27,030 nt of DNA, taken from NCBI GenBank assembly GCA_003427395.1, contig BFEA01000963.1, positions 99,924 to 126,953 of the forward strand. Direction: 5' to 3'. How positions within the stretch are numbered: the first letter of the stretch is position 1; each line of letters opens with the position of its first letter. The DNA is from Chara braunii (Eukaryota > Streptophyta > Charophyceae > Charales > Characeae). The notes under the pieces were generated by a model that saw only the letters and a list, made by a program, of their open reading frames with translations, did no database searches and was not told the origin of the DNA. Position numbers and translations under genes: made by a program. Below, piece after piece: positions 8,871 through 17,110 of the stretch.

Positions 8871-9420
8871 TTCCTTGGGATTTTCTTTGGGAATATCTGT
8901 CTGCATAATTTGATCAGTGCCGTCCAGTGGGGCGAGGGGGACCGCTGGGTCTTTTCCTCTTTCCTGTGATTGGATTCCACTCTTTGCTCATTAACCAGGC
9001 AGGCTGGACGTGTTGGGGGGGAAGAATATATTGGGCCCACAGCGCTGGTACCGCTTCTGGCCGAGTTGTTCCACGCAGTGTGTTCGTTGTGTTTTTTCTT
9101 TCTTTCAAAATATTCTGAAGGATGGCGGTTAGTTGATATTGAGTTTCAGGTGTGCGCTTTTTCCTCGAAACTACTCCCTCTGCATAATATTATACTGACA
9201 TCTTCCGGGGGTACCTAAAACAATTTTGTAACAATCTTATAAATGCCTGCGTTTTCCCCCCCAATCAACCCGGAAATTAGAATGGCTGTTCTAGGACCTG
9301 ACAAGCTCGCTGATGGCAGAATAACTTTCTTCTGAGGCTGGCTTTTACGAGGCATGGTTGCTACTATCAAAGATAACACACTCACTGTCAGTGAGAGACG
9401 GACAAAATGGGATGTGAGCC
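8871..9420. other. Non-genic stretch
   Basis: No gene is supported. A minus-strand open frame beginning MPRKSQPQKKV at 9354 has a basic start but no recognisable domain and soon ends. I do not call it. Confidence 0.45.
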
Positions 9421-9510
9421 GGACCCGTTTTCCAGCAGGTGACGCTCCCCACCAATAGATGGAGGCCCCCCGGGTGCTAGCGGTGTCTGCTCTTACCAGC
9501 ACCGCTAGCA
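9421..9510 (-). repeat. Hairpin-bearing dispersed repeat, copy 1
   Basis: About 90 bp whose reverse complement matches 12328-12424 at roughly 85% by eye. It contains a perfect 11-bp hairpin, TGCTAGCGGTG (9475-9485) with CACCGCTAGCA (9500-9510) around a 14-nt loop. Similarity ends at GGGTCC on one side. On the other side it is followed by an A-run at 9532. Confidence 0.85.
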
Positions 9511-9531
9511 TTGCAGGGGGTGTGTTGTTTG

Positions 9532-9560
<29 letters not shown>
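9532..9560. repeat. Poly-A run
   Basis: Twenty-nine consecutive A residues shortly after the hairpin repeat; possibly the A tail of a retroposed copy, though no target duplication was found. Confidence 0.9.
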
Positions 9561-9562
<2 letters not shown>

Positions 9563-9810
9563 ACAGCACTTCCCCAGGCAGGAGACTCAAAGGGTGGCAG
9601 TCAGACTGGGCTTACGTCAGCAGTGTCTCCTTTACGTTCTTGGTTTATAGTACTTTAAAGTTTATACGGGTCTAGACTCTATAGTACTTTATACGGCTTT
9701 CTGAAAGAGGCAGTTTACCTGGGTCTGAGAGGAACAGATAAGAGAGAGTGGCAAGTTGACAGCACTTCGCCAGTCAGGAGAAGGGCGCACAATAGCTTTG
9801 GGATATTACT

Positions 9811-9976
9811 TTCAGAGGATGGACAGTCTCTTTATTAAAAAAGGCACACAATAGGCTTTTGCATAAGGCACAGAATAGATTCGGCATAAGGCACACAATA
9901 GATTTGGAATACTTTCAAAAAAAAAAAAAAAAAAAAGATTTGGCATAGTTTCAGAGGATGGAACAGTCTCTTTATT
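9811..9976. repeat. Short tandem and direct repeats interrupted by an A-run
   Basis: Three imperfect ~23-25 bp units of AAGGCACACAATAG type lie at 9839-9910. The block TTTCAGAGGATGGACAGTC (9811 onward) recurs with one extra A at 9949 onward, each followed by TCTTTATT. An A-run (9917-9936) interrupts a GATTTGG-AT unit. Confidence 0.8.
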
Positions 9977-10281
9977 TCGTGATTGAATTGGACATTTTTT
10001 AATTGTGGTTTTCAGTTGCATGCTTCTCGCTTGTCTCACTCTAAAGCGTACAGTGCATTGCTACTTTTACTCACTGACATGAATCGGAACCCTATTGGCC
10101 TGTATATGCTGAAGGGGGGGCTATATGGGGTGGAGGGGTGGAAAATTAAATGTTAGGCCTGTGCATCATCCTGCCCAATGCATGTGGTCATTTGCTGCAT
10201 GACCTTTCTGTATCACTATTACCATCACGAAATGGGTGCTGACTTCCTGCCGATCGCTGTCTTGTGTCATCTGCCTTGCTT

Positions 10282-10284
<3 letters not shown>
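9977..10284. other. Non-genic stretch
   Basis: No gene, RNA or notable repeat was recognised between the direct repeats and the (CT)n tract. Confidence 0.45.
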
Positions 10285-10349
<65 letters not shown>

Positions 10350-10740
10350 CCCCTCTCTCTCTCTTTTTTTTGTTTTTTTCCCTGGCCTTACTCCCTCCCT
10401 CCCTCCATTTATCTACAGAGTATTTCCTTGCTTCCGTCTTCCTCAATTTCCTCCCTCTTCCTTCTTCTCATTCCTCTCACTCCTTTCCTTACTCCCCTCT
10501 CTTCTGCTTCTCCCTGCTTTTGTCCCCCCCTCCCCTCTCCCGCCCCCTCCACATTTGTCTACCCTGCCATCCCCCCTCCATTCCTCCATCCCTCTCTTCA
10601 TCCCTCTCTCCTCCCTCCCTCCCTCCCTCCCTCCCTGTCCTTGCCTTCCTTCCTCCCTTCCTTCCTCCCTTCCTACCCCTGTGCCTCCCTCCCTTCTCTG
10701 CACTTCTCCTCTGCCCCATTCCTTCCCTCCTTTACTTCCT
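10285..10740. repeat. (CT)n microsatellite and long polypyrimidine tract
   Basis: About 31 CT units are followed by nearly 380 bp of CCCT/CCTT/CTTC-rich sequence, including clean CCCT runs at 10610-10636. Plus-strand frames give Ser/Pro/Leu low-complexity peptides and minus-strand frames give Gly/Arg/Glu ones; neither is credible. The tract could act as the polypyrimidine part of a 3' splice region for the candidate exon at 10798. Confidence 0.95.
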
Positions 10741-10797
10741 TCGAATTCCTCCTCATTGAATTTCCTGCTGTCTTATGTGTTATCCTGGTGGCAACAG

Positions 10798-10932
10798 ACA
10801 GATGGTGCCCTGAAAGCCAAACTGTCCGCTCAAACAAAGCTGGAGGACTGGGGTCTGCCGGATCCTGCGAAAGATCCGGCAGTGATCCCCTTTATCATTG
10901 AATCAATTCAGCAGAGGGTAGCTACACTATAG
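10798..10932 (+). CDS. Possible last coding exon of an unidentified host gene
   Basis: A pyrimidine-rich region and TGGCAACAG acceptor (AG at 10796-10797) lead into 44 open codons and a TAG stop at 10930-10932. The peptide has balanced composition, unlike its surroundings. It includes ALKAKLSAQTKLEDWGLPDP, then a VIPFIIESIQQRV helix-like segment and ends VATL. An alternative acceptor four bases later would change the phase. I do not recognise the family. The upstream exon would have to be at least several hundred bases away because of the simple-repeat tract; the phase-0 candidate at 4508-4588 is one possibility. No clear polyadenylation signal was identified downstream. Confidence 0.35.
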   Translation, partial: TDGALKAKLSAQTKLEDWGLPDPAKDPAVIPFIIESIQQRVATL

Positions 10933-11408
10933 ACAGACTCTGCCACATGACAGCTCGGGGCCGGATTTTATCATGAAGAAGTGAAGAAAGTGACTTCATT
11001 CCTTCCTCTGTGCCATTATGCATATGCTGCATTTTTTTATTTTTTATTTTTTTTTGGGATTTCAATTTGCTGTTTCTGAGATACGTTGCCATGTTGCTCG
11101 TTCACAGTAGCATAGGGGGTACTATGTGCAGCCATACGCCGACTCAATTGTCTTGGTCCCTCTTGGCTGTCAATTGAGACTCTAGCAAAAGGGAGGGGAT
11201 TGGAAAGAGAGAGAAACCCGACTCTCTAGAAAAAACAGGGGATTGCATTCATTGGTCTCTAGCAAAAGGAGGGCATCGGAACGGACAGGGGTGGATTGAT
11301 GTTACAGCGCTTGCGTGATCGAGTCAGAGGTCGGTCACATGCTTGACCCCGGTGGGGCCCGGTCATTCTTGAAGTCGGTCAAATCGTGTATCTGAATTCA
11401 GCAATCTG
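10933..11408. other. Non-genic stretch
   Basis: If the exon above is real, the first part would be 3' untranslated sequence. CTAGCAAAAGG-type words occur twice (near 11183 and 11260) with GGGGATTG nearby, suggesting a weak direct repeat. Nothing else was recognised. Confidence 0.45.
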
Positions 11409-11486
11409 TTGTGGCTCACCAGTTGGAGCAGGCACCCGTGAGGGATGATTAAAAAAATAAAAATAAAAATAAAAATTGTGGCTCAC
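11409..11486 (+). mobile_element. Tiny A-tailed retroposon with 11-bp target duplication
   Basis: TTGTGGCTCAC is present at 11409-11419 and 11476-11486. Between the copies are about 31 bp (start CAGTTGGAGCAGGCACC, end GGGATGATT) and an A-rich tail of A7 and TAAAAA units. This is the structure of a strongly 5'-truncated SINE or other retrocopy made by target-primed reverse transcription. The body is too short to assign to a family. Confidence 0.6.
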
Positions 11487-12154
11487 AAGATTAATCATGG
11501 GTATTAAATGCATTGCTTATGAAACATCTCAAATAAGGTTGACTTACTGAATTCAGTGAATTCAACTGAATAATTGTGATTCAATACAATTAAAAAGAAA
11601 CTTAAGAAAGGGCAATTTGTATTTGTAGTAATTTGTACATAGATAATATCGTAGGGCATTTGACGTCGATTACCTTAGGTGATGTCCCTTGTGTGACCAG
11701 GAGGCCATACAATCAACGTGCTTGATGCCCCGTCAAATTCGCCGACTGGAGTGTGATTGATTATTTCAAGTTGGGTGGCACCTACAAATGCTTAGAAGCC
11801 ATGGAGCAAGTTGGAGGGTAAAACTGCAAAAGTTACAGTAATGCACTATCAGTTGGGGGTCTGTCAAAGAGGGGTAAATATCAAATAGTAACAAATACTT
11901 TTGCATACACTCATAAATATACTGGGAAAAAAAAAACAAGAGAAAACTAGGGCGCGGTCATGGTCTGCGTATCTAAATGCATTTCTCCCAAAATTTGGGA
12001 AAAAAAAAAAAAAAAAAAAAGCATTTCAAACTGCAGTTTTTAGTTCCTGTCCTGACGTCCCGTGTGGAGTTTACTCTCCAGTAGAAACTCTGCTTTGCAG
12101 AAAAGTGGCACCGCGGAGTTTGGAACTGCAGTTCAGTCAGGCAGGTGTCTGTGT
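11487..12154. other. Non-genic stretch
   Basis: AT-rich DNA with an A-run at 12000-12020. No gene or RNA was recognised; the open frames across it depend on A-runs. Confidence 0.5.
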
Positions 12155-12236
12155 TTTTTTTTTTTTTTTTTTTTTTTTNTCTCCCGGTCGTGCGCCNCNN
12201 CGCGGNTGGNGGGAAAAAAACNAACAAAAAAAAAAA
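12155..12236. other. Low-quality segment with ambiguous bases between homopolymers
   Basis: A T-run ends at an N at 12179. Further Ns are at 12197, 12199, 12200, 12206, 12210 and 12222, within a short GC-rich island followed by A-runs. This looks like unresolved base calling between homopolymers, so nothing should be inferred from reading frames here. Confidence 0.9.
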
Positions 12237-12327
12237 CCAGCTCCATGGTCAGGCCACGACCGAGATGTCTCGGCCACACCCCTTTTTTTTTTGTTTGTTT
12301 GTTTTTGGTCAAACCCTCGTCTCGTAA

Positions 12328-12424
12328 GTGCCAGTGGTGCTGGTAAGAGCAGACACCACTAGCACCAGGGGGAGGGGCTCCGTCTACTGGTGGGGAGCGT
12401 CACCTGCTGGAAAGCGGGTCCAGC
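12328..12424 (+). repeat. Hairpin-bearing dispersed repeat, copy 2 (inverted relative to copy 1)
   Basis: Matches the reverse complement of 9421-9510, including CTGGTAAGAGCAGACACC and GGTGGGGAGCGTCACCTGCT. The hairpin persists as AGTGGTG (12333-12339) with CACCACT (12354-12360). Relative to copy 1, a C-to-T change in one arm is matched by a G-to-A change in the other, so pairing is kept. Similarity ends at GGGTCC. Confidence 0.85.
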
Positions 12425-12729
12425 GTCCCTTATACAGATTGCCAAAATGCAATACATCTGATCATAGTTTGGGAGGGTCCTGCCAGCATTGATTGCCCTG
12501 GTGTCCAGGGGATTGACTGCGCAGGATGTGGAACAGAAGGGGGGGGGAACCTCTTTACCCTGCTCGGGTGCCGGATACTTCGCTACTTCCTAGCTCCCCC
12601 TTTCTTCTAAACCATGTTGAACTAAGCTGCTGGCTGAAAAATGGGTCCAGGATCCCATTGTGTGCCGGGGGGAGGATCACCGGGGGGCACCAGTAGATCA
12701 TCCTGGGCTTATAACTTCTGCATACATAT
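12425..12729. other. Non-genic stretch
   Basis: Nothing was recognised apart from a G-run at 12540-12548. It may include LINE 3' untranslated sequence on the minus strand. Confidence 0.4.
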
Positions 12730-12802
12730 ATGAATGATTGGGCTAAGGGTTGCAGTAAGAGTTGTATGGATGATTGGGCTAAGGGTTGCAGTAAGAGCTG
12801 TG
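12730..12802. repeat. 36-bp tandem duplication
   Basis: ATGATTGGGCTAAGGGTTGC followed by AGTAAGAG occurs at 12734 and again at 12770 with one difference just after it. It lies just past the LINE ORF2 relic on its 3' side; short tandem repeats are common in LINE 3' ends. Confidence 0.85.
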
Positions 12803-12963
12803 TTGATCAGGAGAGAATCTCTGTCAGCGAAAGAGCATGGGGTGGGAACGGGTCTGGGAAGTCTGAGGGAGGGCGCAATGGGAATGTGGGTTCTATGTTA
12901 GTCCAGTCTTTAAAAGTAAGACGATAGTCTCTCATGTCTTCCAGGTCCCTCTGTTCTTCTCCC

Positions 12964-13685
12964 CTATCTCCACTGCATTCTACTTTTGCAATCCATCCCT
13001 CTCTCTCCCCCACCTACCCACTCTGAGCACAAGGCTGCAATTCGTCTCCTGACATCTCCGATTTGCTGAAAAAGGTCTAGTAACTGTTGTGCTTTGGTGT
13101 CTAACCATCTTTGTGTGAGTTCAGCTTGCACCTGTTGGTGGATTTGTTCTGTGATTTCTGGCCCGTCTGCTCTCACCTTTTTCATGGCTAGGGTGCATCT
13201 CTGCCACCATAGTGCCCGTAACACTGCTCTCCTTCCAAGTTTGTACATATTCTTTATGAAGGTCGTGGCTGCTACTAGCGGCGGCCAATGGCCCGCCAGT
13301 ATGGCTTGCCAGGATCATGGCCAGGGGGATTCCGCTTCCATTTTCCTCCATATGCGGTCCCACCATCGCCATATAAATTGGGCGGTTGGACATTGCATGA
13401 AGATGTGTTAGATAGTCTCCACTTTTTTGTGGAAGGGGAAAAGACTCAAGCACCTCTGACACCATGCGAGTAGCAAACCTCGTTGTTCCAAATTAGTGCA
13501 ATCAGCCAGCCAATCATTGGTTGGTAGGCAGTGATGAGCGATTTGCCACTGCAGGGAGGTGATCTTCATCGGTTTAGATTTTTGTTCCCTAAACCAGTGG
13601 AGGGGGGTCAGAAGAGAGCGATCCACGTTTAAGTGCTTGGCCCACCGGTTATTGACTATGTCCCTCAAACACTTTTTAGGTCTGA
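12964..13685 (-). pseudogene. Non-LTR retrotransposon (LINE) ORF2 C-terminal fragment
   Basis: A single minus-strand frame runs from about 13685 down to a stop at 12964 and resembles the zinc-binding region found after the reverse transcriptase in LINE ORF2 proteins (zf-RVT). It contains RDIVNNRWAKHLNV, LQWQIAHHCLPTNDWL (the hallmark helix before the finger), WCQRC, then HIFMQCPTAQFIWRWW, giving a C-x2-C ... H-x3-C pattern. A helical C-terminal extension (ITEQIHQQVQAELTQRWLD) follows. Two in-frame stops interrupt it: TAA at 13408-13410, where CAA fits, and TGA at 13315-13317, where CGA fits. Endonuclease and reverse transcriptase domains are missing, the usual 5' truncation of LINE insertions or later loss. 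The upstream end abuts the repeat at 13686. The copy is inactive. Confidence 0.75.
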
Positions 13686-13964
13686 TGTAGTGGACCTCTG
13701 GTTGGCCTGTGAGACCAGCCCCTTGGCCTGTTTTTTCTTGTGTTGTATTCGGGGCAGTCCAGTCCAGGCGGGTACCTCTGTCGGTACCAGCCAGTCCAGT
13801 CCAGTCCCGTCAGTCCGCTGGGGTGTACCCCAGCAGTTGTCTGTTTTCGGGCTCATTCTGCATTTGTACAGTTTGGAGTATGTGCGTTGGAGTCAGGCGT
13901 GGGAGCTGCGCTGTGCCATCTCGCTCCCCCTTCTTCCTCCATCACCATCTCTATCTCTGGCGGC
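13686..13964 (-). repeat. ~280-bp dispersed repeat, copy A
   Basis: It matches the reverse complement of 24298-24577 at high identity, with some indels. Shared marks are TAGTGGACCTCTGGTTGGCC, CCAGTCCAGTCC, CGTCAGTCCGCTGGGGT, CTGTTTTCGGGCTCATTCTG and CATCACCATCTCTATCTCTG. No coding domain was recognised. On the minus strand it lies directly downstream of a tRNA-like sequence (14055-14124), so it could be the body of a SINE; copy B lacks that head. Confidence 0.85.
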
Positions 13965-14054
13965 CGCCGCACGCGCCACGCGCCCACGCTGCCCCGCTGC
14001 CCCGCCCCGCCCCGCCCCGCCCCGCTTGCGGATTATATTATTCAAGATCCGGGA
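13965..14054. repeat. (CCCCG)n-rich GC segment
   Basis: CCCCGCCCCG-type repeats at ~13992-14024, flanked by CGCGCCACGCGCC. It separates the tRNA-like head from repeat copy A. Confidence 0.8.
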
Positions 14055-14124
14055 TGCTGCTGCTGCTAAGGTTTGAACCCAGGCAGCTGCTGGGCTTGCA
14101 CGTGCGTATACCGCTGCCATAACA
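14055..14124 (-). mobile_element. tRNA-like Pol III promoter region, possible SINE head
   Basis: Read on the minus strand, TATGGCAGCGG (14121-14111) resembles a tRNA box A. GGTTCAAACCT (14079-14069) matches the box B consensus, with about 31 nt between. CTGGGTTCAAACCTTAG folds as a 5-bp T arm with a 7-nt loop, using two G-U pairs. The acceptor stem does not close well, so this is not a functional tRNA. A tRNA-derived SINE head reading into the 13686-13964 repeat is the best explanation. Confidence 0.5.
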
Positions 14125-14450
14125 CACTTCCCACAGTGTGTATATGGTCTTATACAGCGGCACACTGCTGTTGAAGAGTTGTGTGCCAGCTATTTACCCC
14201 CCCCCTCTCCAACCCCCCCCGACGGCGAGCAGGGCAGCAGCGCCCGGGCTACTATTTGCCCCCTCCCCCTGCGTCAGCTGCTGTTGCCTGTGCACGTGGC
14301 CATCTCTACTGCCACGTGGCAGCTTGTGGTGGAACTGAAGGGGTTTCTCTACAGTGCTGAGGGTCTGCTCACACAACAGACCCTAGATCTGCAGATCTGC
14401 AGAACTGCTGCTAGGATCTGATCAAGATCTCAACCCCCTCTCTCCTCCAG
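14125..14450. other. Non-genic stretch
   Basis: C-runs near 14197-14219 and GATCT/CTGCAG palindromic words around 14382-14425. No gene is supported. Confidence 0.45.
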
Positions 14451-14525
14451 CCGGCTTGCTGCAGCGAAGGCCAAGACCCTCCTGGTCTTGGTATACCTTG
14501 TGCCCTTGGAGACACCAAGGGTCAG
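14451..14525 (+). other. Splice-flanked segment containing two perfect hairpins
   Basis: CTCTCTCCTCCAG ends at 14450 and GTATC begins at 14526, bracketing 75 bp that are open in phase 0. That makes it exon-like, but it is dominated by two perfect hairpins: CCAAGACC (14471-14478) with GGTCTTGG (14484-14491), and CCCTTGG (14503-14509) with CCAAGGG (14515-14521), each with a 5-nt loop. The peptide is not recognised. Exon or structured non-coding element remains undecided. Confidence 0.25.
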
Positions 14526-14527
14526 GT

Positions 14528-15060
14528 ATCACTTCTCCCCTCTCCCTACTAACCCACTTTCTCTCCCTTTCTCTCTCTCCTCTTACTCATACCCCTCTCC
14601 CCACCCCACCTTTTCTCCAACCACCCACCATTTTTATTCCATTCTATTCATTTATTTTCTTTTCTTTCTCCTCTTCTCTCTTTGCTTCTTGATCCCTCCC
14701 CACCTTTCCCATCCCTATCCCTCCCATTCCCTCACCCTCCTCTCCCCCAACAACCCCATCACTTCCCCCATCTCCCCCTTCACTCTTTTTCTCTCTCCCA
14801 CCCATTTCTGTCTTCTCTCCTTCACCTTTTCATCCCCCTTCCCCCCAACTTCGAAATTTTCTGTTTTTTTTCCTGTTTCTTTTTATCTTCTCTTGATTTA
14901 TATTTCTTCTCTTTTCCAAAAAAATAATAATAATAAAAAAAAATTGAATCATCTTATTCCCCACACTCTTTTTTGATTTTCTGATTTATTTCATTTTCTT
15001 TTCCGTATTCTGAAAATTTGATTTTCTTTGCGGCGACCTTAAATCTGATTAGGTGTTAGT
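14528..15060. repeat. Pyrimidine-rich low-complexity region
   Basis: Almost 400 bp of C/T with scattered A (CTCTCCC, CACCC, TTCTC words), then AT-rich sequence with AATAATAATAAAAAAAA at 14924-14942. Long plus-strand frames translate into Ser/Pro/Phe/Leu low complexity and are not genes. Confidence 0.85.
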
Positions 15061-15070
15061 CTTTCTTGCT

Positions 15071-15398
15071 TTCGGCACACGTTTCGACCCCGTGGGGGTA
15101 ACGAAGTGCTGCCGAAATTTTCTGTTTTTTCTTTCATTTAGTTTTTTCGGCACACTTCGACCCCATGGGGGTAACGAAATACTGCCGAAATTTTTGAAAA
15201 ATCAGATACTTCATTTCTCTCCACCTCCTCATCCACTTATTTACTTATTTATTTTTTTATCTATTTATTATTTATTTATTTATTTATTTTTTGAAATTTT
15301 TAATTCGGGGCAGTTTGAAACCTAGTGTGCTTATCTTGGTCTCTCCTTTCACCTTGGCACATTCTTGACCCCATGGGGTGTAGGGAAATGCTGCCGAA
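15071..15398. repeat. Three copies of a ~45-bp palindromic module in AT-rich DNA
   Basis: Copies lie at 15071-15116, 15146-15189 and 15354-15398. The consensus begins TTCGGCACACTTCGACCCCA and ends TGCCGAA, with inner arms GACCCC and GGGGGT around AT or GT. Each copy can fold into a long imperfect hairpin with TTCGGCA/TGCCGAA at the base. A further partial piece (TTCGGGGCAGTTTGAAA) is at 15304. (TTTA)n sequence fills the gap between the second and third copies. Confidence 0.85.
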
Positions 15399-15560
15399 AA
15401 TTCTAAGAAAATAAATATTATTTCTCTCTTCATATTTTATTTCCTTATTTTTTTAATTATTTTTATTATTTATTTATTTCGTTATTTATTTTTATTTTTC
15501 TCATGAAATCTCGCTGTTTATTTATTTTTTTTCTGCCTTCTCCCCTTATGCGTTCTATCT
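15399..15560. repeat. (TTTA)n-rich AT tract
   Basis: TATTTATTTATTT-type repeats, continuing the composition seen at 15235-15292; no coding potential. Confidence 0.85.
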
Positions 15561-15590
15561 TATTTTCTTGATTAGGTCACCGGTACGCTA

Positions 15591-15642
15591 CCCTAACCAC
15601 TCAAACTTCGGTTAGGGTTTTCTTAGGGTTTTTGTAGGGTTT
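15591..15642. repeat. Short telomere-like repeats with inverted flank
   Basis: GGTTAGGGTTTTCTTAGGG then TTTTTGTAGGGTTT at 15610-15642 resembles degenerate plant-type TTTAGGG units. CCCTAACC at 15591-15598 is the exact reverse complement of GGTTAGGG at 15610-15617, so a hairpin with an 11-nt loop is possible. Three degenerate units are too few to call an interstitial telomere tract. Confidence 0.5.
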
Positions 15643-15645
15643 AAA

Positions 15646-16394
15646 GTTCTTCGAACCCCCCCCTTACTTCCCCTTCCTCTTCGGGGACCCTGGACCCGAA
15701 CCACCCCTCCCCCTTTGACGGCCCCCGCGCTAGCTTTGCTAGCGCCGTCCGCCGCTTTCTACTGCGGACCCCCCCCTATGCCCTCCGCTCACGCGGACCT
15801 CCCCTGACCCCCTTCAGTCCGGTCCGTCACCTCCTCATGGCCGACGGTGTGTCACACGCCGCGGACACGGCGACGACCATGGCACCGGGCTCCACACCCG
15901 TTGTCGACCGTTAGAAGAGCTCTGCCGGTCTCCAACACAAACCCTATGTTTCGCGCCGCGTCTGTCACCCACGAGAGGGTTGGTCGGGGCTTCTATATCC
16001 TGCACAATCCACGTCAATACACATCCATGTCAAAGTGTAGCTCAGACTGACTCCATGCCACGTGACACAAGTCTCAAAGAGTAGGCCGGAAAAAGAACAA
16101 TATAAGAGTTTCCTTTCAATCAAGTACAATGGGGTGCTCAACGCAGTCCCCGAACCCGGGTGAAGTCCCCTTGTCTATATGTGTAGGGTCCGTTTGAGTG
16201 CCTACAGATCGCGTGGACAGCCTCTGCCTAACTCTTCTTCCAACAAGAGTCCGCCGATACCACGCGCGCCTGTCCCATGGAATGGCACTTGAACTTTCTG
16301 TGTCAGAGGTTTCCTCCCGCGCCCACCGGGGCCATAGCTCAAGGTCAATCGTGATCATGCCTCACGAGGAACTCGATCCGGCAAAACACCTTCT
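15646..16394. other. Non-genic GC-rich stretch with small hairpins
   Basis: Perfect hairpins GCGCTAGC-TTT-GCTAGCGC (15727-15745) and GTCCGC ... GCGGAC (15747-15769). No protein domain was recognised. It may be retroelement leader or LTR sequence upstream of the gag-pol at 19473. Confidence 0.45.
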
Positions 16395-17110
16395 TTAGAG
16401 GCCCGTCCACGAAAGTACCTTTTCAAAAGCCCGGTTCGTGAAAGTACCTCTTCAAAGGCCCGGTTCGTGAATGTACCTCTTCGAAAGGTTCGGTTCGTGG
16501 GTGTGCCTCTTCGGGAAGGTCCGGTATGTGAATGTACCTATTTGAAAGGTTCGGTTCGTGGGTGTGCCTCTTCGAGAAGGCCCCGTATGTGGGGGTGTCC
16601 TTTCAAAGTGTTGATTCGGATCGTACCCCTTCGGATTGCTCGGCTCGTGAGAGTGACTCTTCAAAGTCCCGGTTCGTGGGTGTATCTCTCCGGGAAGGCT
16701 CAGTATGGACGTACCTCTTCAAAAAAGCCCGATTCAGATGTACCGCTTTGGGAAGGCCCGGATCAGACGTACCTCCTTGGGACGGCCCGATTCGGTAAAG
16801 TACCCCTTCAATGTGCCTTTCCGCAATGTGCCCTCTCGGGGTGCCAGAATCGGTAGAGTACCCCCTCGATGTGCCTTTCCCCAATGTGCCCTCTCGGGGT
16901 GCCAGAATCGGTAAAGTACCCCCTCCTTGCTTACGTCGTCCCCGGGATGCGTCCCTTCGGAACGTAGCCTTCCAAAACGCGCCCTTTCCGAAAGTGCCTT
17001 TCCAGAATGTACCTTCTCGGAGCGCGCCCTTTCGAAGTGTGCTCTTTTCTGAAGATGCCCTTTTCGGAGTGCGCCCCTTTCGAAAAACTCCGTTAGCCCC
17101 CCTGTCGGAG
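16395..17110. repeat. Degenerate tandem array, GTACCTCTTCGAAAGG-type units
   Basis: Diverged ~35-bp units of GTACCTCTTC-GAAAGG-TTCGGTTCGTG form run from about 16395. They pass into a cleaner 58-bp duplication, with GTGCCTTTCC starting at 16813 and 16871 and GTGCCCTCTCGGGGTGCCAG shared by both. Units then become GTGCCCTTTTCGGAGTGCGC type to ~17110. Frames stay open for up to ~170 codons on the minus strand only because of the repeat; the peptides are Arg/Gly/Thr-rich repeats (EGTFWKGTFGKGAF-like). I do not call them proteins. Confidence 0.8.

Noticed and set aside
9215-9511. Minus-strand frame containing MPRKSQPQKKV
   Set aside because: Half of it overlaps the dispersed hairpin repeat, no domain is visible and the rest is short.
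10178-10932. Long plus-strand open frames of up to ~220 codons through the CT-rich region
   Set aside because: They are Ser/Leu/Pro low complexity created by the (CT)n and CCCT tracts; only the non-repetitive end from 10798 is kept as a candidate exon.
14055-14124. Functional tRNA gene on the minus strand
   Set aside because: Box A, box B and the T arm fit, but the acceptor stem does not close and no convincing anticodon arm was seen.
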